From: Diphasiastrum complanatum
Taxonomy: Eukaryota > Streptophyta > Lycopodiopsida > Lycopodiales > Lycopodiaceae
Length of the DNA: 64,000 nt
Reading direction: 5' to 3'
Assembly: GCA_029204225.1 (NCBI GenBank)
Contig: CM055103.1
Coordinates: 19,728,925-19,792,924, forward strand
In this document: piece after piece, positions 1 to 11,004 of the stretch
Numbering within the stretch: position 1 is the first letter of the stretch
Layout: every line of letters begins with the position of its first letter
Notes under the pieces: generated by a model
Databases searched by the model: none
Told to the model about the DNA's origin: nothing
Seen by the model: only the letters and a program-made list of their open reading frames with translations
Translations under genes and position numbers: made by a program

Positions 1-447
1 TGCTTATTGATCCATCTTGGTTATACTTCAATCTATACACCCACTTGCAATTAAGTGGCTTCTTGCTTTGAGGAAGTTCTACAAGATCCCAAGTATGATT
101 CTCAATAAGAGCATCATACTCAACTTGCATGGCATCTATCAAACTTTGTAACTTGATAACATCTTCATAGCATGTTGGTTCATCAAGCATTGAAGTCAAA
201 AAAGTGTAAGAGGTGAATGGTTGAGTGACTTCCCCTTGTTTACCTTTGTCGAGATAAGTGAGCCTTGAAGGCTCGGCCCTTGTCCTTGAGGATCTCCTTG
301 GAGCACTTGGGTTCTGAGGTTGATCCTTAAGATCTTGATCACTTTGTTGCTCCTCCTCAATCCTTGCAAGATCTTCGACATCAATGTTGTTAGATGCACT
401 TTCATTCACACAAGATACATGTCCTTTATCAGACAAGAAAGAGACCG
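1..447 (-). CDS. Ty1/Copia pol fragment: linker and start of reverse transcriptase, cut by window edge
   Basis: The minus frame stays open from about 447 to base 1. It reads an acidic linker, the PRRSSRTRAEPSRLTYL motif typical of the Copia integrase-RT linker, and then the start of the RVT_2 domain (HTWDLVELPQSKKPLNCKW, followed by YRLKYNQDGS). This part precedes the RT palm; the catalytic part would lie outside the window. The 3' end is missing only because the window ends, so I cannot say whether the element is intact. The neighbouring Copia piece at 2006-2860 is also on minus but carries the C-terminal part, so the two need not be the same copy. Confidence 0.8.
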
Positions 448-1440
448 GTTACTCCAGCGACAACATAGATGAAGTCAGACTCATACACCCAAATTTAGAG
501 ATTTTTAGTGAAAATTCAAGCTTTTTCTATAGAGATTCTATTCCTATGATTTGTTCTTGGATTAGATCATCCAAATAATTTAATTTGAAGCTTGATTCAG
601 GTGCATTAAATGTGTTTCTCTGATTTTTTGAGTACATGTCAAAGTTGAGAGAGATATTGCCAAAAATCATAGATTAAGGAGTGATATGCAAGGTGAGAGG
701 TTGAAATTCATTGTACCATCACTCTAGATTTGTTCAAAAGTGATAGGGTCAAGTTTAGAAGCATCAATTTGCTAGAAAACATCTTTGGATCTGTCCTCCA
801 AGTGAAACCTTTGAGAGTTTCTAGTGCATATATAGGATCTATGCAAATCTTTTGTAGAATTTGACATAGATTGGCTTCAATTGAGAGTTCTAGAAAAGAG
901 ACTGAGATCCAAGTCACATTGTTCAACCCTACTCAATATGTTTGAGTGTTTGTGAGGATTGAAAAGAGTCATTGAGGTGTGTATGGAAAATGTGTAGAGA
1001 GAGATCCAATTTTCTAAGAGTTCCTTCCTTGGTAGAGGGCAAGCTCTAGAAGCTCATGTTGTGTTGTTATTGGTGGAGAAATTTGTCTTCTCCTAGGTGA
1101 TCAAATCTTTCTAAGTGGCATTAGCACTTTGAAGCACAATATCTTAGTGAGAAAGAAGAATCACAACTTTTGATTTTGAATTTCATTCCAACTCTTAAGA
1201 GGTAGAGTCATTGGTAATCCAATAGGGGTGAATAAATTCAATTTATTGAGCAAAAATTGACATAGTATGTATGAAACTCAAATTAGTTCTATTCAACTTT
1301 CTTTGTGAGGGTGTGAGGGTTAAGTTGCAATCCCATTGGATGTCTAGAATGAGGAGAAGTCCATATTTGAATCAGATCCTTAGCTTAACCAATTGGGACT
1401 CTCAAAAAGATCGCAAGTGCATCTCATATTTCATGTAAGC
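448..1440. other. Intergenic, unassigned
   Basis: Only short shadow frames occur here. The composition is AT-rich and LTR-like, with no recognisable protein, tRNA primer site or terminal repeat. Confidence 0.5.
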
Positions 1441-1650
1441 CGTCTTTAGAAGAGTCTACGTGAAGGAGAGTGTCTTGGATCGGAGATCAATTGTACATGT
1501 TGGATGAATCATCGGTTGTATCTCGTCTTGAACCCGAAAAGATCTTGGACGAAAGAACTAAACGATTGGGTAATCGTATAGTTACCGAGCATATGGTTCG
1601 ATGGATGGGATGTATGGACCATGATGATAATTCTTTAACATTTCTAAATA
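1441..1650 (+). pseudogene. Possible Ty3/Gypsy integrase C-terminus / chromodomain-like fragment
   Basis: The plus frame around 1500-1640 reads LEPEKILDERTKRLGNRIV and then HMVRWMGCMDHDDNSLTF. This resembles the segment of Gypsy chromoviral integrases with an 'EPE.ILD.R...LRN..I.E.LV+W....EDD.TWE' pattern. The closing W-E of the chromodomain is lost and no upstream integrase is present. Short and degenerate, so this is a tentative call. Confidence 0.4.
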
Positions 1651-2005
1651 GAAAAACTAGAAATCTCAACACAAGATGCTCTCACGTCCAAGCATATCCA
1701 ACTGTCCAATAAGTCCTATAATCATTCAGCTCACCTAATCACCCCAGATAGGCTGCAGAGGTGTCCAGTGAGGTGTCATAGTGCACTACTAGTGGTGCAT
1801 GGGCCTTGGAGAGTATAACTAGACCTATTGGGCTCTCACTAGTGTATGCTTGATAGCATGACTGGTAGCAATATGCTGCTGGTGTGAGGCCTCATTCCCT
1901 TTTGTGATTGATCCATAGCTTGGGGGCTAGATCCGTTCGATCTAGGTTTGGTTGGGTTGGTTTGTCCACCATCAGGTTCCCTTGTGTTGCTTGTGATTGG
2001 CATGC
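1651..2005. other. Intergenic, possibly 3' untranslated/LTR tract of the Copia relic
   Basis: It lies directly downstream (minus sense) of the Copia RNase H end and shows no coding frame. An LTR cannot be proven because no second copy is in the window. Confidence 0.3.
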
Positions 2006-2860
2006 TTAGATTAGGATCCTTGGATTGAGGACTTTATAGAATTCCTGCTTTGAATGCCGCCTGCATGACTCCCTGGAAAGTGATTGGGACGAAAAATCTT
2101 GCAAGTGAAGATCCTTGATCATCCTCTTGATCCATACCATCTCCTTTGTGCAATGTGCAAGAGCTTTGTACTCGGCCTCACTAGATGACAACGAGATAGT
2201 GGCTTGTTTCTTTGACATCATGATATAGCTCCATCACCTATGAAAATACAATGAGCACTAATGGATTTCCTATCCATTACATTTTCAGCATAGTTCGAAT
2301 CTGAAAATCCAAAAAGATAAGATGATGATCCCTCATACAATATGCCGAAATCTCGAGTTCCAATGATGTACCTCAAAACTTGTTTTCCTAGCTTCCAATG
2401 CTCCTCACTAGGATCTTGCATGAATTGACTCAATCTTCCAACACAATAGCTTAGATTTGGTCTAGTAATGGTTAGATAGATGAGTGAACCAACTAGCTTT
2501 CTATAGAGAGTAATGTCCTTGAAGGATCTTTCACTACCTCATATAGTTAGCTTTACATGAAACTCCATAGGTGTATCACTAGCTTTTCCATCTACCATAT
2601 GAAATCTTTCTAGAATAGAATTACCATACTTCTCTTGACAAATGAAATTAGACTGAGAAGATCTAATGACTTCTATTGCCAAAATGTAATGCAAGTTACC
2701 ACCTCAAACTCCTTAAGAGCACTCTTGATATTCTCCACATTTTGATTGTCTCCACCACTCAAGATGATATCGTCCACATAGATTAGCAAGATGGTAACAT
2801 CATTTCTAGCAAACCTATAATAAAGTGAATGATCATACTCACTCACAATTTGCACCTCTT
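2006..2860 (-). pseudogene. Ty1/Copia reverse transcriptase C-terminus and RNase H fragment
   Basis: In minus order the pieces are: EYDHSLYYRF, then LLIYVDDIILSGG with an intact YVDD catalytic box (2769-2780); a short gap; YRKLVGSLIYLTITRPNLSY and a QVLRYIIGTRDFGILY stretch; and the RNase H signature SKKQATISLSSSEAEYKALA. These are the RVT_2 palm, connection and RNase H of a Copia polyprotein. Frameshifts near 2220 and 2430-2670 break the frame. The N-terminal RT and everything upstream are missing beyond 2860, so this is a 5'-truncated relic. Confidence 0.85.
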
Positions 2861-3994
2861 AATGTGATTGGCCTTATAAAGTACACCTCTTAATTTGATT
2901 GAGTCAAATTTGACATTGAGATGTGGATTTGGTTGCATAATAGCAAAATCCCAATCCTTATATTTTGTGACACATGTCACCGTCTCACTAGAATACATTT
3001 TGAATCTAGGCAAGAGCTCAATTATCAAAAGTTACAATGATCCAAAGACAAACAAGTTTCTTACATCCACATGAAAAAACTAAGTAAAATTCACTATGAG
3101 ACTTCAATCCCAGCACCTTGCTCTCAGATAGAGAGAGAAAGAGGGCTTGCTCTTAGGTAGAGAACATGATGACCAAAAAAAAGAGAAATGACTTGGAGAC
3201 CCATTTTTTTAATTTTTTTTTAAAAAGTATCCAAATTTAAAATACTTCAAATAAATATATTGAAATGTTTAAAAAATGTTGTATTTTGCAAGAAAATAAT
3301 TCAAGCTACAAAAATTTGGTCAATAGATTTTCATAAATAAGTTAAAATTAGCTTATATTAAATAATAATACTATTTAAAATAAAATCATTAGATACACAA
3401 CCACTAAAATACCTAAAAAATATTTTTTGCTTACTTAAAATAAAAGTTATAGTTTTTTTTTTTTGGAATTCTAAATTACAATTTTTGTATCGAAAAAAAA
3501 TATTTTTTTAAATTATGTTAGAAATTTGAATCAATATTTTCTAAAATTTTAAATTTTTGCAAATCTTTACTTATACCCATTTAAGTTTATCAAATATTTA
3601 AACATTAAATAAACGCAAATAAAATTACTTTACAATAATCGAGATTAAATGATTTGTGAAAATATTTAAATCATCTTGAGAAAAATCTAAAAAAATCTTT
3701 TCATTTCTTAAAATTTTTAACAATATTTCTTTTTACAAAAAATATTATAAAAACACATCTAAAATTAAAATTTTGTAAACTTGACAAATCGTTACAATTC
3801 TGATTTTTGGTAATGATTATCAATATTAAAATTTCTAAAATATTTCAAATTCTTAATTTTAAATCGTTTAAAAGCAAATTTAAGAACATTAAATCAATTA
3901 AAAAGAATTCAAAACACAATACATAAAAAAATAAAACTTCAACTATTTTTAAAACAAAAGAGAATTTTTTATTCCTAAAAATCATCGAGGTCAT
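2861..3994. other. Very AT-rich non-coding tract
   Basis: Poly-A/T runs and no long frame. It lies immediately downstream (minus sense) of the methyltransferase relic and could be the 3' flank of that element. I see no terminal inverted repeat or palindrome cluster here. Confidence 0.5.
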
Positions 3995-5491
3995 TTACAT
4001 CTTTTTCTTTTGTTTTTCTTGAGTAGCCACTGTACTTTCAAGTGGCACCTCTTCTACAATTTTCTCAACTACCGTTACTACATTGTAATCTTGAACCAAG
4101 ACATCAGCAAATTCTCCTGTGTTGTCTTTTTTTTCGCTAGCAGGAGGCTGAGGTTCCTTGTACAAGGGAATTATTGTATCCTCGCTGTCTTAACTCTTTC
4201 CCACCTCAAATAGTTCATCTGACAAAATTGAAAAAGATTTCATTCTCATTTTTACAAAATCAACTAAATTAATATCTAAATCTATTGCAGCAACATGTCT
4301 GCCTTTTTGAATAGCACACGCGCTTGTAGTGCCGCTACTGCTAAATAAATCTAAAACCCAATCAGCTGGGTGAGAAAAAATATCAATTAAATGACCAATT
4401 AATTATTGTGGCCTTTGGTAGGGACAAGCCACAGAACCCGTCATTGGATTCTTTGATTTCTTTGTCACGGTTGGATACTGGAACAAGTTTCCAAAACTTG
4501 TCAGTCCGAAAGTGTTGTAATGAAGCATCGAACGTTTGCCATCCAAAGAATATTAACTGATGGTTATGTATTCTATTTCATTGCAAAGTCGAGCTCCTCT
4601 CGAGTTTCTGACATTGGGCTTGTACCTGACATGGAACATTACAAGTAAAATAAGTTTAAAATTTTAATTTAAAATAAAAATATGAATTAATAATTCAGGA
4701 ACTTAAAAACTTACCACATAGCATTCTCTATTCCCGCATTATAGAAAGTTAGTAGAGCTTTCTGTACTGATGCTGACTGCCAAGAAGAATGAAAAATAAC
4801 AACTCTCCAAATTAGAGAAGTTGTGACTTCAAGAAAGCCCTACATAAAACTATGGATTTCAGTGAATTTAAAAAGGGAATCATCCTTTAATAATTCCTCC
4901 ATCTGAAATCTATCATATGGAATATCGGCGATGCAGAGTGTATAAGGTCTTTTTTTTTAAAAAAAATTGAAATTTTTCTACAATCGCCTCCTCAACCGAA
5001 TAAAAGCATGATTGATCATCGACACTTTTGGGAAGGTAGGTCTCTAACGGATCCTCCTCCGCAATGGTCTCACCCCGTGCCAATCTCTCCCTGTCCCTTT
5101 TTTCTGCTTTTGCCTTACATACCAAAGTAACTTGAGCTTTATCAAAATAGGCTTTGATGGCCTCATCCTGGCAAAGTCGGATCTTTATCATAGTCTCGTT
5201 CAGAATGAAAATAGAACGAGACTTATCTGTCTCATTTACAAGTACATTCACAAAATCTTCTTCCTGATCCTCATCTGGTTGATCAGCAAGTAATCTTCCT
5301 TGAACTTTGAATTGTGAGTCTCCCCTGCCAGGCTTCTCAACTAAATGAATAAAAAGCTCCGAAAGCTTTGTGTTGTTGACCCCTTTGGTGAAGTAGTACA
5401 TGAATTTTTTCTTATCTTTCAAGGGAATATCTTGAGGTTTCCCTGAAATCTTAAAAGAAATCCTCGACATTTCGAAAATTATCAAAGACAA
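3995..5491 (-). pseudogene. Beta-class DNA amino-methyltransferase (N6-adenine/N4-cytosine type), spliced, decayed
   Basis: The N-terminal 170 residues (5491-4970) are lysine/glutamate-rich with no domain I know. After a frameshift in a T-run near 4950 the frame reads PYTLCIADIPYDRF, matching methyltransferase motif IV (DPPY type; DIPY at 4915-4926). A canonical GT-AG intron of about 89 nt (4626-4714) follows and rejoins in frame to WYKPNVRNSRGARLCNE, like the 'W.Kpn......R..N..E' strand of YhdJ-type enzymes. Then come FGNLFQYPTVTKKSKN, RPQ-stop-LIGHLI and DWVLDLFSSSGTTSACAIQK, which is the SAM-binding motif I (4325-4351). Motif IV before motif I defines the beta class. A charged tail ends at 3995. 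At least four in-frame TAA/TAG stops make it inactive as read. The intron argues against bacterial contamination. The start near 5491 or 5470 is uncertain. The family methylates DNA amino groups; the substrate here is unknown. Confidence 0.75.
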
Positions 5492-5700
5492 TTGAAAATC
5501 TGCAAAAAAAAAAACTTTTTAAGAAAATTTAAAACACTACCTTAATGAAAATACTGAAAACTATAGTAAAACAAGACATTTTTGTAAAAAATCTTTAAAA
5601 AACAAAATTACAAATTCAACACATTTTCTTACTAAAACATCTCAAAAGAATCACTTTTCTCAGACAAAGCCTTGCAAAACATGAAAAATACGAGGAGCGA

Positions 5701-6059
5701 CCTATGCTGAGCATAGGTTGGACTAGAGCACGCGAGTGATGACCTATGCTGAGCATAGGTTGCATCTCTGGTCGTCTTCTAGCCCATGCTCAGCATAGGT
5801 CGTTAGTCGCGCACTCTAGTCCAACCTATGCTCAGCATAGGATGTCTTCGCAATTTGCTTGCTAATCTATGCTGAGCATAGGTTAGAAGAGGTCCAGAGA
5901 TGCAACCTATGCTCAGCATAGGTTGAACCGTGGTTAGAATAGAGAAATATTGCCGGAATCCTATGCTGAGCATAGGATGTTACTAAGGACCCAAACCCAA
6001 CCTATGCTCAGCATAGGTTATAGGAGAGAACCGGTGCAAGCACCTATGTTGAGCATAGG
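5701..6059. repeat. Cluster of ten 17-bp near-perfect palindromes
   Basis: The motif CCTATGCT-G/C-AGCATAGG (8-bp arms around one central base) occurs at 5701, 5743, 5783, 5825, 5866, 5906, 5960, 6001 and 6043, with a trailing half-copy near 6062. One or two copies have a single mismatch. Starts are 40-54 bp apart. The spacers are themselves inverted copies: 5701-5759 is the inverse of 5783-5841, and 5743-5799 is the inverse of 5866-5922. This gives nested hairpins. The layout resembles CACTA subterminal repeats, where transposase-associated proteins bind. The methyltransferase start lies about 200 bp away, pointing away from the cluster. Confidence 0.9.
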
Positions 6060-6067
6060 TTACCTAT

Positions 6068-6365
6068 GTTTTAAGAAGATGAATACAAATTAAATCATGA
6101 ATATTTTCTAATGCAAGAATTTATTACCCATACTAAGCATATATATCTAGCTCAAGATCTAAGATGCCTTTTCATTTAGTACATTTGGATGTGCATTGTA
6201 CTAGTGCTTTAAGTAATGGAGGAGCAAAGATGTTTGTGACTTGCATTGATGACTTTAGTATATATTGTTGGACTTATCTTCTAAAGAGTGAGGATTTCAT
6301 ACTGTCTTTCTCAAGTTCAAGAATGTTGTGGAGAGTCAATTCAACAATAAGATCAAGTGCTTAAA
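6068..6365 (+). pseudogene. Ty1/Copia integrase fragment
   Basis: The plus frame reads PFHLVHLDVHC, then GGAKMFVTCIDDFSIYCWTYLLKS. This is the start of the rve integrase core (consensus 'PF.LVHSDV.GP....GG.KYFVTFIDD.SR..WVYLLK'). Just upstream are remnants of the zinc-binding C..C/AKH region around 6110-6150. A frameshift at about 6300 moves the end (VENQFN-like) to another frame. The palindrome cluster ends immediately before it, so that element probably inserted into this Copia copy. Confidence 0.75.
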
Positions 6366-6848
6366 GTTGGCACACAAAAACTATACTCATACTTGGGCTT
6401 ATACATGGGTAGTATCACCCTTGCAAAATGCCAGGCCGGATACCAACCAGCAATTTACAAACATGGTGATATTCATACCCGACTAGTATCTAATTTTAAA
6501 AAAAAGCGTAATACCAAGACCCGGTTGGTATTAAAAATATCAACACTAGTTGTCACGAGAGCGGCCTCCAGTGGCAGCCTCCTTAAATGAGGGCCATATA
6601 TTAGAGGTAGCACCTACCTCCAACATGTTGTGAAGGGAGTAGTGGTCACATGCAAAGAATATGGGAAGTAGGAGTTTCAACCTCTTCCATAAAGCACAGT
6701 CCTAATATTTTTCCTTTGTTATTTAACTTGTGCATTCTGGAGCTACATATTGCACTTTGAATATTTTTGCTTTGTTATTTAGGGTGTGTGTGTGTGTGTG
6801 TGTGTTAGGGTAGTAGAGGAGAATAAAATATTAAGAATACTTTATGTT
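6366..6848. other. Intergenic with weak inverted motifs
   Basis: No coding frame. ATACCAACC near 6440 and GGTTGGTAT near 6520 form a loose inverted pair, and a short (GT)11 tract lies near 6785-6806. Confidence 0.4.
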
Positions 6849-6964
6849 AGGTGATGCATTCATTTGAAAGCGTTCCGAGCAAGCGAAGACCCTTTCTCGG
6901 TTACGCCCTCGGGATTAGGATTAGCTTCCCCTTGGTGGAACGCCCTCAAATGAATGCATCACCT
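6849..6964. mobile_element. Short foldback/MITE-like element with 28-bp inverted ends
   Basis: The left arm 6849-6876 begins AGGTGATGCATTCATTTG. It is the inverse of 6937-6964, which ends CATCACCT, with two mismatches over 28 bp. The enclosed 60 bp has no coding capacity. The termini and size fit a MITE or foldback remnant. I could not fix a target-site duplication, so the superfamily is open. Confidence 0.6.
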
Positions 6965-8551
6965 ATTAGTTACTAGATGAGGCAAAAGCAAAAGAGAATC
7001 TATGGGAAACATTATACATACTCTCCATGTGGCCGTGCCTAGATCTACTATACTGAGTTTGCCACCCGGGCACGATGCCTACCTCATCGTCGTCGCCTTC
7101 GCCAGCGCCATCTGCATCTCTACAACCTGGTCCACCCCTTCTTCCTCCTCCTTTTCTTGCGGTTGCAAATTCCAATGCCTCCTCCTATTGGTGCTGCTGC
7201 CTGTACAAGAAGACGAAGAAAGTAACATGTCTAATGTCCACCGACTCCAAGCAAACCGCACTACATAGCATATCTAATGTCCAAACAAAAAGCAGATGAT
7301 CGCATGCCTTACTTTTGCTAACGCTTATTCTGCTTCTACTCAGATACGCTAGCATTTTTCTGTTGCAACGAAAGATCGTGTCTACCTTGTTCAATAGATG
7401 GAATCTATTCTACCTCATCACGTGTCGTGCAGCTTCTCGAATCTCTTGGCAACAGCATCTCAGTCAATTCTGTCACTTCCAAGTTCCCAGTTCTATTTCT
7501 AGTGCAACGAGGATCCAGGCCGTCGAATCTCGATGTTTTCTTTGACTCTGGTGTTTGAGTCAGCCTGTATGAGGTTCACTCTAGCTGGAAACTATGAAGC
7601 AATTAATTTTCTACGTGGCGCGTTTTTATTTTGAGATATCATCCGGCTGAAAGTTAAATATGCTATAGCTATTCACATCACATAGGCTTGAACACCTTAT
7701 TCAGCTAATTCTGTATGATTTTCCATGTATGACGTATGATGTACATGTGTTGCGCCTTTCTCAGCGTTGACTAAACAAATCTTCCATTAACTGCTCTCGC
7801 GATCCAACGTTTTCACTTATATATCATAGAGTAACATCAAAGTTGATATTGAAAAAACAATATAAAAAGAAGTTACCAATAAGTGGTAGATTAATGTTGT
7901 TAACTTGCAAAAGGCATAGCGTTGTAAGAATAACGACTCTGCATCTTGGAGTCTGTGTGTTTGACAATGTTTGTTCTCTTCGCTACTAGTAGGCTGTAGC
8001 TTTGCATGGCTTATCTATAACTTCAAACCTAATGTAACTTTACGGACGTTCATGATGTCAATAACTCCTGATAATGGTCTAAACTGAAGTCCTGGAAGAC
8101 ATCGGATCGTATTTTGGAGTACAATCCCTTGTATCAATTCATAACCACAGTGGCGCTTCCGATCTGAAGGCAACTATTTCACAAGGAATTGAAATCTCAG
8201 TATCTAGATTCTAGAAACAATAAACTGTGCTTTCCGTGTAAGATATTTATTTAATAACTGCATATTCAAAACTTTCTGAGGCAGTATATATTTATTGTAT
8301 TAATAGCAACCATGACTTTACTTAAGATCATATCTGAAAATCAAGAGCTTAATAAGTGATATTTTATGTAAAGCTTCAGATGTAATGATTTTGTTGTTTT
8401 CTCTTTCTTTTTTAAAACCTTGTAGTATTTTATTGCACATTAAAAATTCAAAAATATTCACAATTATTGTGTAACACTTTAGATATCCTACAATCACTTT
8501 TTCTTTTTTTACAAAGGAAAGGGAGGCACCTTCCTCTGCAAAATCTTTTAG
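6965..8551. other. Intergenic, unassigned
   Basis: Mixed composition. 7070-7160 is locally GC-rich (CCTCCT/CGTCGTCG runs) but yields no recognisable protein. The rest is AT-rich. No repeat copy elsewhere in the window was noticed. Confidence 0.5.
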
Positions 8552-8960
8552 GCTCCCTTTTTTTTTTTTCAAATTTTTTACATTCACCTTATGTTTGGAA
8601 GGTGCATGTAAAAAAAATTTACGACAAAAAAACCATTAACAAAAATGTAAAAAGTAATCTTGCGGCAGGGAAGATCACCTCCTCGGGGCATTTCGCCCTT
8701 CCCTCGAGCTACCGCCCTCGGACAGAATGCCCTTGGAGGGTGAACAACCCCCCCCCCCTAAGCTCCCTTTTTTTTTCAAATTTTTTACATGCACCTTTTG
8801 TTTGGAAGGTGCGTGTAAAAAAAATTTACGACAAAAAAACCATTAACAAAAATGTAAAAACTAATCTTGCGGCAGGGAAGGTCACCTCCTCGGGGCATTT
8901 CGCCCTTCCCTCGAGCTACCGCCCTTGGACATAATGCCCTTGGAGGGTGAACAACCACCC
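8552..8960. repeat. Two-copy direct tandem repeat, period about 210 bp
   Basis: Copy 1 starts at GCTCCCTTTTTT (8552) and copy 2 at 8762. Each contains a poly-T tract, TTTGGAAGGTGCGTGTAAA, ACGACAAAAAAACCATTAAC, a GC-rich CTCGGGGCATTTCGCCCTTC block, and ends GGAGGGTGAACAACC plus a C-run. The copies differ at only a few positions, so the duplication is recent. Confidence 0.85.
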
Positions 8961-9612
8961 AACCCAACACCACCCCCCCCCCCCAACCGGGTATTATATG
9001 GTTGTTATCCGCTTAGGGCAAATTTTTTTTTGAATATTTCAATAAGTAGTAACAAACTTTGGAGAAGCTTCTTTGCGCCTCCTCATGGCTATATTGTACT
9101 CGACAACATGATGGTCCATCATCTCCTGAAACTAGTTTGACCATGCCATGTTTTGATACCTAAAACATCAACATCGTGTAGTCCAAGTTAGAAATTGATG
9201 TATACAGAAACATATAAGTGAGGTAGGCCCACCCGAATATGTGCAAGAATGGCTTATTTCATCAACAGCAATGGCTAGGGCTTGGATTCTTGTCTAGATG
9301 CAAAATGTTATCTATTTTAATTCCATTGCTGTAATTCTTAGTCACTCACAACCTTCCAAAATCTGAGTGTAAGCAAGCTCTCAACTTTTGTGCAAGAAAT
9401 CTCACAATCTTCATCGTTATCCTCCTCTTCCTGTTCTTTTTGTCCTCCTTTTTCTTTTGGCTCCCTCCAATGTTTTACAATCATCCCCCCCCCATCCAAG
9501 GAGCACGCCCCAGTTCGGGCTCATGGGTGCGTGCTAAGCCACTCTCTTTTTTATTATATTTATGGTTGCTTGAAGATGTGGTGCTCCGGGCAACCAAAAA
9601 TATATCCCATAA
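8961..9612. other. Intergenic, unassigned
   Basis: Contains poly-C runs (8970-8984 and 9486-9494) and pyrimidine-rich sequence. No gene was recognised. Confidence 0.5.
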
Positions 9613-10061
9613 CTAATCAAAAAAATGAATCAATGGCTCAAGTGTTGACTGGCCAAAATTCCAATTGATAATAGATTCTTCTTCAACTGTAGATTTTACT
9701 TGGTTATCAAAAGTGTTCTTGGTCCATTTATTCTTTTTCTTTTGCTTGCCATTTTCTTTTTTTATAAATGCCTTATCTTCATTGCCTTTGATTTGGATTC
9801 TATAAGCTTCTCGTCGTTGCTCTTCCTCACATGTAGGCACTCTCTCTCTTGTTGCAATGCCACTAACAAAGACTTGAAATTCTTCTCTCAAACCATTCAA
9901 GTGGGTTTGGACAAGTTCTATATCCCTTACAACTTCTCCAACAGAATGAGAGTCATTTCATTTTGTCTTGATGCCTGTAAAGTAGCTCATCATGTCTCCA
10001 TTGGCTTCCATTCTTGTATAATTCATCTTGCTTTTGAGAAACAAAAGTTCATGAAGGATTT
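9613..10061 (-). pseudogene. Ty1/Copia gag, 3' part (separated from its 5' part by the 10.06-25.95 kb insertion)
   Basis: Minus frames read ELLFLKSKMNYTRMEANGD, then MSYFTGIK, VVRDIELVQTHLNGLREEFQ, VFVSGIATRERVPTCEEEQR. This parallels the gag of the Copia at 28.3-32.3 kb (MFVSGIASRERLPTFEDF; FLKSRL). A stop after GIKTK and a frameshift are present. The missing N-terminal part of the same family lies at 25955-26253 on the same strand. The two pieces abut with no gag sequence lost, which indicates one gene split by an insertion. Confidence 0.75.
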
Positions 10062-10070
10062 TACAATAAC

Positions 10071-10450
10071 ACATCGCGGGATTGCGATGTAGGTGTCCAA
10101 CGGATTTTTGAAAATTTTATAATCCATCGCATTTCGATGAGTCAAATTCCGACACCTAAGCAAAAACTCCCAAATTGAACGTCCGGTGATCCAGAAACTC
10201 TGCGGCAACCAATTTTTAAAATTGTCATTGCACTCTGACATGTCGGAATCCGACACACGGACATGGATATGGCATGGCATATTTTTTTATCAAAATAAAA
10301 TCTAGTTGGCATCCGACATGGACATCACAATCCGATGGACGATATTCAACGTCCATGTCATCGATTTTAGGCAACAAAATTTTTGACAAGACATTGTACA
10401 AAAAGCAGAGGTTAGATTCCAACGCATTTTGGCCCGCTGAATTTCGACGT
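10071..10450. repeat. Left subterminal repeat zone of the CACTA-like element
   Basis: Repeated TCCGACA/TGTCGGA half-sites occur near 10149, 10235 (palindrome TGTCGGAATCCGACA), 10310 and 10330. The zone also has CATCGC...GCGATG and CATGTCC motifs in both orientations. The right end repeats GTCGGATTGCGACGG near 25807 and TTCCGACG near 25853. Such short bipolar repeats are typical binding sites in CACTA subterminal regions. Confidence 0.55.
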
Positions 10451-10760
10451 CTATTTGGTTTTCACAATTTTTGCTTGTTTTTACAGATTATTCCTCACTT
10501 TTGTTTGCAGTTTTGAAGCTTCTGGAGCGTTTGGAGGTGAGCTTGGAGCATTTGGAAGGCTTCCATTGTGGTGATTGCAGCTAGGTTTTGTGTTTTGCTT
10601 TATTTTTTGGGAGATAAAATTTGTTTTGTTTGTGTTTGTGAAAGAAAGTGGGGAGGGGTATTAAAAACTGAGGTGGGGGAAATAAAATGAGAGAAAAGAC
10701 TGTAAAGTAGATAGTTTTATTGTTAGAATAGTAATGTAAAGATAATGCAGTAAAGATAGA
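10451..10760. other. Unassigned interior of the left element arm
   Basis: No gene. It includes GCTTGGAGCATTTGGAAGGC-type short repeats at 10518-10560. Confidence 0.4.
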
Positions 10761-10990
<230 letters not shown>

Positions 10991-11004
10991 CTTTGTAATT
11001 TGTT

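Noticed and set aside
1-2860. One Copia element spanning 1-2860
   Set aside because: Both pieces are on minus, but the C-terminal piece lies upstream of the N-terminal piece, so they belong to different copies or a rearrangement.
3995-5491. Bacterial contamination as source of the methyltransferase
   Set aside because: A canonical GT-AG intron, AT-rich plant-like context, Copia on both sides and pseudogene decay argue for a resident eukaryotic copy.
3995-5491. Alternative genetic code, because the in-frame stops noticed are TAA/TAG only
   Set aside because: Only four stops, a frameshift is also present, and neighbouring elements are equally decayed. Pseudogenisation is simpler.
5701-6059. 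CRISPR-like array
   Set aside because: Repeats are perfect short palindromes with spacers that are inverted copies of each other, in a plant nuclear context with no cas genes.
7002-7394. GC-rich region as a host exon
   Set aside because: Several overlapping frames of similar length on both strands, none with recognisable motifs or splice structure.
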